DNA of 64,000 bases from Limnospira fusiformis SAG 85.79 (GTDB taxonomy: Bacteria > Cyanobacteriota > Cyanobacteriia > Cyanobacteriales > Microcoleaceae). Below, in pieces: positions 1-7,671 of the stretch. The translations under genes were made by a program, and so were the position numbers. How positions within the stretch are numbered: position 1 is the first letter of the stretch; each line of letters starts with the position of its first letter. Where the stretch lies: contig NZ_CP051185.1 of assembly GCF_012516315.1 (NCBI RefSeq), positions 1,539,403 through 1,603,402 of the forward strand, read 5' to 3'. Below the pieces are notes generated by a model, which made no database searches, was not told the DNA's origin, and worked only from the letters and a program-made list of their open reading frames with translations.

Positions 1-521
1 GTTAACGTCTCCTCGGATAACTCAAATCGAACTTGCAGGCGGGGACTCACCCAATTCTGCATTTCCTCAATCATAGCCAGATGATCGCCCGAACGGATAC
101 ACCCGCTCAAATCATTGTTTTCCGGGTCATAAATATAATATTCCTCCACCCCATAGTGTTCGTAAAATAACAACTTCCGAGTCAGTTCTCCCGGTCGGTT
201 CCCCGGAGACAGAATTTCAAACACGACCTGGGGGGCGATCGCCTTTTCTTTCCACTGTTGGTAAGAACCCCGGTCTCCCTTCTCTACCCCAAACACCACC
301 ATAACATCGGGCGCTTGGCGTATCTTATTATTTCCTTCCACCGGATACCAGAGTAAATCCCCCGCCACAAACACATCCGCCTGTAGGGCAAATAACCACG
401 CCAGATTGTGATATATGGTCATAATCCAGCGAAACTGAATCGTATTCTCGGCCATCGGTTTACCGTCAGAATCAGGATAGATAATTTCATGCTGAGTTGC
501 TATTTTTGGCTGAGAAACCAT
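1..521 (-). CDS. Uma2 family (DUF820) protein, C-terminus outside window
   Basis: The start codon is at 521 and the frame is open to the window edge, so about 173 N-terminal residues are visible. The sequence matches the later minus-strand copies, starting MVSQPKIATQHEIIYPDSDG. It has the PD-(D/E)XK-like core of Uma2 proteins: an APDVMVVF strand, then a VxEILSPG strand and a YGVEEYYIYDP segment. Uma2 proteins are abundant in cyanobacteria and are predicted nuclease-fold proteins of unproven role. A few point differences from the other copies lie near 208-215. The missing tail probably holds a coiled coil, as in its paralogues. Confidence 0.85.
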   Translation of the reverse strand, partial: MVSQPKIATQHEIIYPDSDGKPMAENTIQFRWIMTIYHNLAWLFALQADVFVAGDLLWYPVEGNNKIRQAPDVMVVFGVEKGDRGSYQQWKEKAIAPQVVFEILSPGNRPGELTRKLLFYEHYGVEEYYIYDPENNDLSGCIRSGDHLAMIEEMQNWVSPRLQVRFELSEETL

Positions 522-659
522 TGCTCATCTCCCTCTCAACTCATCTGGTGTTTCCCTCTCTGGGAATATGATAACCCAATCCTAAGCAAATGCCAGGATT
601 TCCCAGCATCTGGCAAGTTACCATGAAGAATATCCGCCCACATTCCCGGAGGAAATCTG

Positions 660-1250
660 ATGCACAGCACTCTCTCCCTGCAACTCCCCCCTTCCACCCT
701 TCTCCAAGTCACCCTGGAACAATTCCAGGCGATCGCCGCCGCCAACCCCGATTTAAGATTGGAACGGACAGCTACAGGAGAATTGATTGTGAACCCACCC
801 GCAGGGAGCGAATCGGGAAAAAGAAATTTTAGCTTGACAACCCAACTGGGAATTTGGGTGGAAGCCCACCCGGAATTGGGGGAAGGGTTCGACTCCTCGA
901 CCGGATTTATCCTCCCCAATGGTGCGATCCGTTCCCCTGATGCTTCTTGGGTGAGTCGCCCCCGTTGGGAAGCACTGACACCCGATATGCGTCGCGGTTT
1001 CGCTCCTTTATGTCCTGACTTCGTGGTGGAATTGCGATCGCCTACCGATAGCTTATCCCTACTGCGAGAAAAGATGGGGGAATATTTGGAAAATGGAGCC
1101 CGACTGGGATGGTTGATTGACCCCCAAAATCGACGGGTAGAAATCTACCGCCCCGGACAAGAAATCGAAGTTTGGCCGGAGCCCACAGAACTCTCAGGCG
1201 GCGATGTCTTGCCGGGATTTGTTTTGAGACTTAATCGGATTTGGGGATGA
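660..1250 (+). CDS. Uma2 family (DUF820) protein
   Basis: A 196-residue Uma2 protein beginning MHSTLSLQLPPSTLLQVT. A strong ribosome site (ggagga, about 649-655) precedes the ATG. Landmarks of the restriction-endonuclease-like fold are IRSPDASWV near residue 92, CPDFVVELRSPTDSL near 119-133 (the ExK position reads ELR) and GWLIDPQNRRVEIYRP near 150-166. The length is normal for a stand-alone family member. It diverges from the minus-strand Uma2 gene starting at 521. The function is unproven; a nuclease fold is inferred from the family. Confidence 0.88.
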   Translation: MHSTLSLQLPPSTLLQVTLEQFQAIAAANPDLRLERTATGELIVNPPAGSESGKRNFSLTTQLGIWVEAHPELGEGFDSSTGFILPNGAIRSPDASWVSRPRWEALTPDMRRGFAPLCPDFVVELRSPTDSLSLLREKMGEYLENGARLGWLIDPQNRRVEIYRPGQEIEVWPEPTELSGGDVLPGFVLRLNRIWG

Positions 1251-1330
1251 GAATTGCCTGGCTTTTTTAGTAGAGCGATCGCCTTACCCCACCCTGGAAT
1301 TATAACACAGGCAACAAGCCAGTTCTACTT

Positions 1331-2131
1331 CTATAAGCGATCGCCATCAATCCCCGCTTCCCGCAACAACATCTCCAACCTTTTAGCCTTTCGGCGCTCC
1401 TCTTCCAACTCGGCGGTCACTTGTTCGGCTCGCGAGCGCTCCTCTTCCAACTCGGCGGTCACTTGTTCGGCTCGCGAGCGCTCCTGTTCGGCTCGCGAGC
1501 GCTCCTCTTCCAACTCGGCGGTCACTTGTTCGGCTCGCGAGCGCTCCTGTTGTAATTGTTGCTCGATTTCCAGGGGAGAAGAAAACGGCTGACCCTGGGG
1601 ATTATAAAGTGTTAAAGTCTCCTCGGACAACTCAAATCGAACTTGCAGGCGGGGACTCACCCAATTCTGCATTTCCTCAATCATAGCCAGATGATCGCCC
1701 GAACGGATACACCCGCTCAAATCATTGTTTTCCGGGTCATAAATATAATATTCCTCCACCCCATAGCGATCGTAAAATAACAACTTCCGAGTCAGTTCTC
1801 CCGGTCGGTTCCCCGGAGACAGAATTTCCAACACCACCTGGGGGGCGATCGCCTTTTCTTTCCACTGTTGGTAAGAACCCCGGTCTCCCTTCTCTACCCC
1901 AAACACCACCATAACATCGGGCGCTTGGCGTATCTTATTATTTCCTTCCACCGGATACCAGAGTAAATCCCCCGCCACAAACACATCCGCCTGTAGGGCA
2001 AATAACCACGCCAGATTGTGATATATGGTCATAATCCAGCGAAACTGAATCGTATTCTCGGCCATCGGTTTACCGTCAGAATCAGGATAGATAATTTCAT
2101 GCTGAGTTGCTATTTTTGGCTGAGAAACCAT
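1331..2131 (-). CDS. Uma2 family protein with C-terminal coiled-coil repeats
   Basis: 266 residues. The N-terminal 180 or so form the Uma2 core, with APDVMVVFG, VVLEILSPG and GVEEYYIYDPENNDLSG. From about residue 185 the chain becomes an Arg/Glu-rich coiled coil built from repeats of the type EERSRAEQVTAEL. These are encoded by 42-bp and 21-bp tandem DNA units at about 1390-1550 (14 and 7 codons, so the heptad phase is kept). It is 28 residues longer than the downstream copy at 2940-3656. It is divergently paired with the plus-strand gene at 2270. The repeats may mediate oligomerisation, which is inference. Confidence 0.88.
   Translation of the reverse strand: MVSQPKIATQHEIIYPDSDGKPMAENTIQFRWIMTIYHNLAWLFALQADVFVAGDLLWYPVEGNNKIRQAPDVMVVFGVEKGDRGSYQQWKEKAIAPQVVLEILSPGNRPGELTRKLLFYDRYGVEEYYIYDPENNDLSGCIRSGDHLAMIEEMQNWVSPRLQVRFELSEETLTLYNPQGQPFSSPLEIEQQLQQERSRAEQVTAELEEERSRAEQERSRAEQVTAELEEERSRAEQVTAELEEERRKAKRLEMLLREAGIDGDRL
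1389..1552. repeat. 42/21-bp intragenic tandem repeats encoding heptads
   Basis: Alternating 42-bp (ctcctcttccaactcggcgg...) and 21-bp (ctcctgttcggctcgcgagc...) units lie inside the minus-strand Uma2 gene. All units are multiples of 21 bp, one coiled-coil heptad. The copy at 3003-3075 has two fewer 42-bp units. Confidence 0.9.
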
Positions 2132-2269
2132 TGCTCATCTCCCTCTCAACTCATCTGGTGTTTCCCTCTCTGGGAATATGATAACCCAATCCTAAGCAAA
2201 TGCCAGGATTTCCCAGCATCTGGCAAGTTACCATGAAGAATATCCGCCCACATTCCCGGAGGAAATCTG

Positions 2270-2860
2270 ATGCACAGCACTCTCTCCCTGCAACTCCCCC
2301 CTTCCACCCTTCTCCAAGTCACCCTGGAACAATTCCAGGCGATCGCCGCCGCCAACCCCGATTTAAGATTGGAACGCACAGCTACAGGAGAATTGATTGT
2401 GAACCCACCCACCGGAAGCGAATCGGGAAAAAGAAATAGCCGCATTATCGGACAACTCGATCGCTGGGATGAAACCCACGAAAACTTGGGTGTTGCTTTT
2501 GACTCCTCGACGGGATTTATCCTCCCCAATGGTGCGATCCGTTCCCCTGATGCTTCTTGGGTGAGTCGCCCCCGTTGGGAAGCACTGACACCCGATATGC
2601 GTCGCGGTTTCGCTCCTTTATGTCCTGACTTCGTGGTGGAATTGCGATCGCCTACCGATAGCTTATCCCTACTGCGAGAAAAGATGGGGGAATATTTGGA
2701 AAATGGAGCCCGACTGGGATGGTTGATTGACCCCCAAAATCGACGGGTAGAAATCTACCGCCCCGGACAAGAAATCGAAGTTTGGCCGGAGCCCACAGAA
2801 CTCTCAGGCGGCGATGTCTTGCCGGGATTTGTTTTGAGACTTGATCGGATTTGGGGATGA
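2270..2860 (+). CDS. Uma2 family (DUF820) protein, variant segment
   Basis: 196 residues, almost identical to the genes at 660 and 3795 except for residues about 57-77. There it reads SRIIGQLDRWDETHENLGVAF in place of FSLTTQLGIWVEAHPELGEGF, and the corresponding DNA (about 2437-2505) is also divergent. The rest, including SPDASWV and the CPDFVVELRSP core, is unchanged. The block substitution points to gene conversion from another Uma2 paralogue. The ribosome site and divergent partner are as in the other units. Confidence 0.88.
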   Translation: MHSTLSLQLPPSTLLQVTLEQFQAIAAANPDLRLERTATGELIVNPPTGSESGKRNSRIIGQLDRWDETHENLGVAFDSSTGFILPNGAIRSPDASWVSRPRWEALTPDMRRGFAPLCPDFVVELRSPTDSLSLLREKMGEYLENGARLGWLIDPQNRRVEIYRPGQEIEVWPEPTELSGGDVLPGFVLRLDRIWG

Positions 2861-2939
2861 GAATTGCCTGGCTTTTTAGTAGGGCGATCGCCTTACCCCA
2901 CCCTGGAATTATAACACAGGCAACAAGCCAGTTCTACTT

Positions 2940-3656
2940 CTATAAGCGATCGCCATCAATCCCCGCTTCCCGCAACAACATCTCCAACCTTTTAGTCTTT
3001 CGGCGCTCCTCTTCCAACTCGGCGGTCACTTGTTCGGCTCGCGAGCGCTCCTGTTCGGCTCGCGAGCGCTCCTGTTGTAATTGTTGCTCGATTTCCAGGG
3101 GAGAAGAAAACGGCTGACCCTGGGGATTATAAAGTGTTAACGTCTCCTCGGATAACTCAAATCGAACTTGCAGGCGGGGACTCACCCAATTCTGCATTTC
3201 CTCAATCATAGCCAGATGATCGCCCGAACGGATACACCCGCTCAAATCATTGTTTTCCGGGTCATAAATATAATATTCCTCCACCCCATAGTGTTCGTAA
3301 AATAACAACTTCCGAGTCAGTTCTCCCGGTCGGTTCCCCGGAGACAGAATTTCCAACACCACCTGGGGGGCGATCGCCTTTTCTTTCCACTGTTGGTAAG
3401 AACCCCGGTCTCCCTTCTCTACCCCAAACACCACCATAACATCGGGCGCTTGGCGTATCTTATTATTTCCTTCCACCGGATACCAGAGTAAATCCCCCGC
3501 CACAAACACATCCGCCTGTAGGGCAAATAACCACGCCAGATTGTGATATATGGTCATAATCCAGCGAAACTGAATCGTATTCTCGGCCATCGGTTTACCG
3601 TCAGAATCAGGATAGATAATTTCATGCTGAGTTGCTATTTTTGGCTGAGAAACCAT
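2940..3656 (-). CDS. Uma2 family protein with short coiled-coil tail
   Basis: 238 residues. The core matches the gene at 1331-2131, but the C-terminal coiled coil has lost two 14-residue repeats (84 bp). Near the end it has KTKRLEMLL where the longer copy has KAKRLEMLL. It diverges from the plus-strand gene at 3795. It is probably functional, since the frame is intact. Confidence 0.87.
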   Translation of the reverse strand: MVSQPKIATQHEIIYPDSDGKPMAENTIQFRWIMTIYHNLAWLFALQADVFVAGDLLWYPVEGNNKIRQAPDVMVVFGVEKGDRGSYQQWKEKAIAPQVVLEILSPGNRPGELTRKLLFYEHYGVEEYYIYDPENNDLSGCIRSGDHLAMIEEMQNWVSPRLQVRFELSEETLTLYNPQGQPFSSPLEIEQQLQQERSRAEQERSRAEQVTAELEEERRKTKRLEMLLREAGIDGDRL

Positions 3657-3794
3657 TGCTCATCTCCCTCTCAACTCATCTGGTGTTTCCCTCTCTGGGA
3701 ATATGATAACCCAATCCTAAGCAAATGCCAGGATTTCCCAGCATCTGGCAAGTTACCATGAAGAATATCCGCCCACATTCCCGGAGGAAATCTG

Positions 3795-4385
3795 ATGCAC
3801 AGCACTCTCTCCCTGCAACTCCCCCCTTCCACCCTTCTCCACATCACCCTGGAACAATTCCAGGCGCTCGCCGCCGCCAACCCCGATTTAAGATTGGAAC
3901 GGACAGCTACAGGAGAATTGATTGTGAACCCACCCGCAGGGAGCGAATCGGGAAAAAGAAATTTTAGCTTGACAACCCAACTGGGAATTTGGGTGGAAGC
4001 CCACCCGGAATTGGGGGAAGGGTTCGACTCCTCGACCGGATTTATCCTCCCCAATGGTGCGATCCGTTCCCCTGATGCTTCTTGGGTGAGTCGCCCCCGT
4101 TGGGAGGCGCTGACACCCGATATGCGTCGCGGTTTCGCTCCTTTATGTCCTGACTTCGTGGTGGAATTGCGATCGCCTACCGATAGCTTATCCCTACTGC
4201 GAGAAAAGATGGGGGAATATTTGGAAAATGGAGCCCGACTGGGATGGTTGATTGACCCCCAAAATCGACGGGTAGAAATCTACCGCCCCGGACAAGAAAT
4301 CGAAGTTTTGCCGGAGCCCACAGAACTCTCAGGCGGCGATGTCTTGCCGGGATTTGTTTTGAGACTTAATCGGATTTGGGGATGA
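3795..4385 (+). CDS. Uma2 family (DUF820) protein
   Basis: 196 residues, nearly identical to the protein at 660-1250, with small changes such as LLHITLEQFQALAA near residue 15 and EVLPEP near 170. The Uma2 core motifs SPDASWV and CPDFVVELRSPTD are kept. It is the last gene of the array; the repeat ends about 25 bp after its stop codon. A good ggagga ribosome site precedes the ATG. Confidence 0.88.
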   Translation: MHSTLSLQLPPSTLLHITLEQFQALAAANPDLRLERTATGELIVNPPAGSESGKRNFSLTTQLGIWVEAHPELGEGFDSSTGFILPNGAIRSPDASWVSRPRWEALTPDMRRGFAPLCPDFVVELRSPTDSLSLLREKMGEYLENGARLGWLIDPQNRRVEIYRPGQEIEVLPEPTELSGGDVLPGFVLRLNRIWG

Positions 4386-4672
4386 GAATTGCCTGGCTTT
4401 TTAGTAGGGCGATAGCCCCATGTATTTTTTGCCGGGAAAATCACCGTGATTAAGACATAATTTATTTTACAGCAGAATCCGTGAAATCACCATGGTAATT
4501 GGTGCATAATCATCACCTCTGTTCCTGAGAGTTGAAATGATACCAGTAAAGATGGTCTGTGAGGGGGTGAAAATTTCCGGGAGGTGATTTCCCAGAAACT
4601 TGACGACTGATAGACCAAGTGTAAAGCTATTTAAGGACAAAATCTCAACTAATTATATTCCCAGGAGTTTTT

Positions 4673-5632
4673 ATGCCCTACGATCGCGAAAAACAAGTCG
4701 CTATTGATGCGGTACTCGCCGCCTCTCGCCTGTGCGAACAGGTCAGACAAGCCATTCCCCCGGCTATGGAAAAAGGGGATAAAAGCCCCGTAACCGTTGC
4801 CGATTTTGGTTCCCAGGCGATTATCTGTAAAGCTATCTCAGAAGCCTTCCCGGATGATCCGATAGTGGGAGAAGAAGATGCTACTACCCTGAAAACCCCG
4901 GAAATGGGGAACAACCTAGAGAAAGTCACAGACTATGTTAGGAGTATTATACCCGATGCCACCCCGGAGCAAGTAACTACCTGGATTGATCATGGTAATG
5001 GCAGTGTAGGAAAGCGATTCTGGACTCTGGATCCCATTGATGGCACTAAGGGGTTTTTGCGAAAAGACCAATATGCGATCGCACTAGCCCTAATTGAAAA
5101 CGGGGAGGTTAAACTAGGAATTATGGGGTGTCCGGCTTATGCAATTGATGGAGATACTCCCGGAATGTTGTTTGTGGCTGTGCGGGGGGAAGGGTCGATG
5201 AAAATGCCCTTTTCTACGGGAAAATTTACGCCTATTCAGGTGGTGAAAGCTGAAAATACCCAAAATATGCGCTTTGTGGAAAGCGTGGAAGCCGCCCACG
5301 GTGATCAGTCTCGCCAAAATGCGATCGCCCAAGCTGCGGGAATTACCGCCCCCTCGGTGCGGATGGACTCCCAAGCTAAATATGGCGTTGTAGCATCAGG
5401 ACAAGCGGCTTTATATCTGCGTCTTCCTTCCCCTAAATACCCTAATTACCAGGAAAATATTTGGGATCATGCTGCGGGGGCGATCGTCGTTGAAGAAGCC
5501 GGAGGTCGCGTCACAGATATGCACGGGAAACCCCTGGATTTTGCTTCTAGCATTAAAATGGTAGACAATCGGGGTATAGTGGTCAGCAGTGGATTGATTC
5601 ATGATCAGGTTTTAGCTGCCTTGAAATCATAA
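4673..5632 (+). CDS. 3'(2'),5'-bisphosphate nucleotidase (HAL2/CysQ-type, IMPase superfamily)
   Basis: 319 residues. The three metal-binding motifs of the inositol monophosphatase superfamily are visible: GEED at 66-69, DPIDGTKGF at 121-129 and WDHAAGAIVVEEAGG from 265. The long insert between the first two motifs and the GTKGFLR wording match the HAL2/SAL1 branch. That branch hydrolyses 3'-phosphoadenosine 5'-phosphate from sulfate assimilation and is sodium-sensitive in yeast. Substrate is inferred from family resemblance. It stands alone, with a 287-bp leader (4386-4672) in which I recognise nothing beyond a weak imperfect inverted repeat near 4560-4600. The start ATG follows an aggag ribosome site. 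Confidence 0.87.
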   Translation: MPYDREKQVAIDAVLAASRLCEQVRQAIPPAMEKGDKSPVTVADFGSQAIICKAISEAFPDDPIVGEEDATTLKTPEMGNNLEKVTDYVRSIIPDATPEQVTTWIDHGNGSVGKRFWTLDPIDGTKGFLRKDQYAIALALIENGEVKLGIMGCPAYAIDGDTPGMLFVAVRGEGSMKMPFSTGKFTPIQVVKAENTQNMRFVESVEAAHGDQSRQNAIAQAAGITAPSVRMDSQAKYGVVASGQAALYLRLPSPKYPNYQENIWDHAAGAIVVEEAGGRVTDMHGKPLDFASSIKMVDNRGIVVSSGLIHDQVLAALKS

Positions 5633-5836
5633 TTAACTGGTGGGGTTTGGGTTGAGGGGAGGCAATTATTAATCATTGTCGGGAGGGTCGGGTGATCCGG
5701 TCAGCTTGACCAACAATTATCAACCCGCCCTGATCTTAACCTTACTACTGAGAGGGCTTACTTATTCAAACTTTCAAGAACTGGGTGATAATCGGAATGA
5801 GTAAATTTGGAAATAGTCAACGATGGAACAATTAAC

Positions 5837-7117
5837 ATGGTACTTAGTCATATAATGTCTAAATTTTCAGCTTGGGGTCGGCGGAATGGTTCCCTATTGG
5901 CTTCCCTGCTATTACTGTGGGGTGTAGGTTTACCAGTCATAACCCAGGCTGTTGGCAATAGTTCAGAGTCTAACTCATATCAGATTGCTCGTGTAGATAA
6001 TAATGCGATCGTGAATCAAAATAACCAATTTGCTATCGACCTATACAACCAACTTCAAAGGGAAATATCAGGGAATTTATTTTTCTCACCCTATAGCCTT
6101 TCTACTGCTATGGCTATGACCTATGAAGGGTCACGAAATCAAACGGCTATCCAAATATCCCAGGTTTTCCATTTCCCTCAGCCTCCTGGTAGTTTATACC
6201 CGGAATTTACCAGTCTGCTTAATGATATTAAAAGCCGCAACTCTTCCCAACTATACTTAGTTAATCGTCTGTGGGGACAGTCTGGCTATAGGTTTCAGGA
6301 ACCTTTTTTACAAATTACCAAAAATCATTATAATGCACAGTTAAATCAAGTGGATTTTATGGGGGATCATGAAAAATCCCGCCAAATTATTAATGATTGG
6401 GTAAGCCAAGAAACTAACCACAAAATTACTGACCTAATCCCACCGGGAATTTTAGATAGATTAACCCGACTGATTCTGACCAATGCCGTTTATTTTTCGG
6501 GAGACTGGTTATCACCTTTTCCCGAGAAATATACTCAAGATGGCATCTTTAATTTACCATCAGGAGAAACTATTTCGGTGCCGATGATGCACCATCCTAA
6601 TGTATCTATTAGTTATCATAGTTTACCGGAAGTTCAGATAATTGAACTTCCCTATTCGGATGGCAATTTATCAATGATAATTCTGCTACCGGCGGAAGGA
6701 ACTGACCTGCCGACTTTCGCACAAAATATGACGATCGCCAATTTCCAAAACTGGCTGCACAGGCTGGAATATGTGAACCTAGAAATATGGCTACCCAAGT
6801 TTAATTTTAGCTCATCGTTTAATCTCAAGTCAACCCTCAGTTATATGGGTATGGAATCAGCTTTTACGGAAACTGCTGATTTTTCTGGTATCAGTTCCGA
6901 AAAACCATTTTTTTTATATGATGTGGTGCATCAAGCCTTTGTCAATGTCGATGAAAAAGGCACAGAAGCATCAGCCGCCACTGGGGTAATCGTCGGAAGT
7001 AGAAGTTCCATCCGCGATCGCATTCATATTAATCGACCATTTATGTTTATAATTAGAGAGTTGGACAGTGGCACTATATTATTTATGGGGTCTGTGGTCA
7101 ATCCATTAGAACAGTGA
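5837..7117 (+). CDS. Secreted serpin (serine protease inhibitor)
   Basis: About 426 residues from the ATG at 5837; an ATG at 5855 and an upstream TTG at 5807 are alternatives. The N-terminus has a basic start and a hydrophobic run (LLASLLLLWGVGLPV) typical of a signal peptide, so export is likely. The serpin fold is clear: NLFFSPYSLSTAMAM, LILTNAVYFSGDW, a hinge EKGTEASAATG and the C-terminal RPFMFIIRELDSGTILFMG. By hinge counting (P17 = Glu of EKGTEAS), P1 is the Arg at codon 7001-7003, followed by Ser-Ser. The small-residue hinge is typical of inhibitory serpins, so a trypsin-like target is predicted. Bacterial serpins are uncommon. It lies alone between the nucleotidase and a small gene. 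Confidence 0.92.
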   Translation: MVLSHIMSKFSAWGRRNGSLLASLLLLWGVGLPVITQAVGNSSESNSYQIARVDNNAIVNQNNQFAIDLYNQLQREISGNLFFSPYSLSTAMAMTYEGSRNQTAIQISQVFHFPQPPGSLYPEFTSLLNDIKSRNSSQLYLVNRLWGQSGYRFQEPFLQITKNHYNAQLNQVDFMGDHEKSRQIINDWVSQETNHKITDLIPPGILDRLTRLILTNAVYFSGDWLSPFPEKYTQDGIFNLPSGETISVPMMHHPNVSISYHSLPEVQIIELPYSDGNLSMIILLPAEGTDLPTFAQNMTIANFQNWLHRLEYVNLEIWLPKFNFSSSFNLKSTLSYMGMESAFTETADFSGISSEKPFFLYDVVHQAFVNVDEKGTEASAATGVIVGSRSSIRDRIHINRPFMFIIRELDSGTILFMGSVVNPLEQ

Positions 7118-7138
7118 AAGGGTGAACAGTTCACTGTT
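7110..7138 (+). terminator. Possible terminator hairpin after the serpin gene
   Basis: AACAGTGAA at 7110-7118 pairs with TTCACTGTT at 7130-7138, overlapping the serpin stop codon. No strong T-run follows, so it may be a stem-loop without terminator function. Confidence 0.35.
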
Positions 7139-7323
7139 ATTGTTCAGCCTAGGGCCGTTATCGGGCATCACCGTGAGAGTTAGTCCACCAGGCTGAAATT
7201 GGGGATTTTTCCCAAATTTCAACTGAATTTTTGGCAATTGTTTCAAAGATAACTGACCGATTGCCAAATCTCAAGATACAATTTCTTGTGATAGACTCTA
7301 ATCTTGCTGTATCAAATTTTGCT

Positions 7324-7593
7324 ATGACTGAGCCAATCAACGAGTCCAATGAGAGTTTACCCCGGGAATTTCGAGTCAATCAACTTAGGAATCTCATAGA
7401 AACCCTGCATATTGCCGACGAAATTGCTAGTAAAGGCTATTTGATCAGTAGTTCAGAACTTGCTGATTTAATGGATATTAACGCTAGTGCGGTCACCAGT
7501 CGCGGCGATAACTGGGCGTGGCGAAATTGGGAAGTTTCCCGGGTTAGACGGGAAGGCAATCAAATCCTCTGGCAATTGGAGAGGGTTGATTAG
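7324..7593 (+). CDS. Small conserved-looking protein with winged-helix-like pattern
   Basis: 89 residues from the ATG at 7324; an upstream in-frame start at 7231 is less likely because the extension looks non-coding. The chain is charged and helical, with EFRVNQLRNLIETLHIADEIASKGYLISSSELADLMDINASAVTSRG. The segment ELADLMDINASAVTSRG resembles a helix-turn-helix, followed by WEVSRVRREGNQILWQLERV, which could be a wing. I do not recognise a named family. It is transcribed towards the CCA-adding gene and ends 78 bp before that gene's end. Confidence 0.6.
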   Translation: MTEPINESNESLPREFRVNQLRNLIETLHIADEIASKGYLISSSELADLMDINASAVTSRGDNWAWRNWEVSRVRREGNQILWQLERVD

Positions 7594-7671
7594 CCAACGC
7601 GGTAATTTATTATTATTGTTCATTGTTCGCGGCAAGTTATTGATGCTTTGAGCAATGAACATTAGTGATAA

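Larger units (their letters stand above)
1..4412. repeat. Tandem array of Uma2 gene-pair units
   Basis: Position 1 matches 1611 and 3136, giving periods of 1610 and 1525 bp. The last unit diverges from the others near 4412, and the first continues left of the window. Each unit carries one minus-strand and one plus-strand Uma2 gene that diverge from a shared spacer of about 138 bp. The units are nearly identical, including the spacer. The 85-bp period difference is two 42-bp coiled-coil repeats plus one T in a T-run near 1264. This suggests recent unequal crossing-over. Confidence 0.93.

Noticed and set aside
408..626. Conserved 72-residue plus-strand frame repeated three times (also at 2018 and 3543)
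   Set aside because: It lies antisense to the start of the minus-strand Uma2 gene and recurs only because the DNA unit is repeated.
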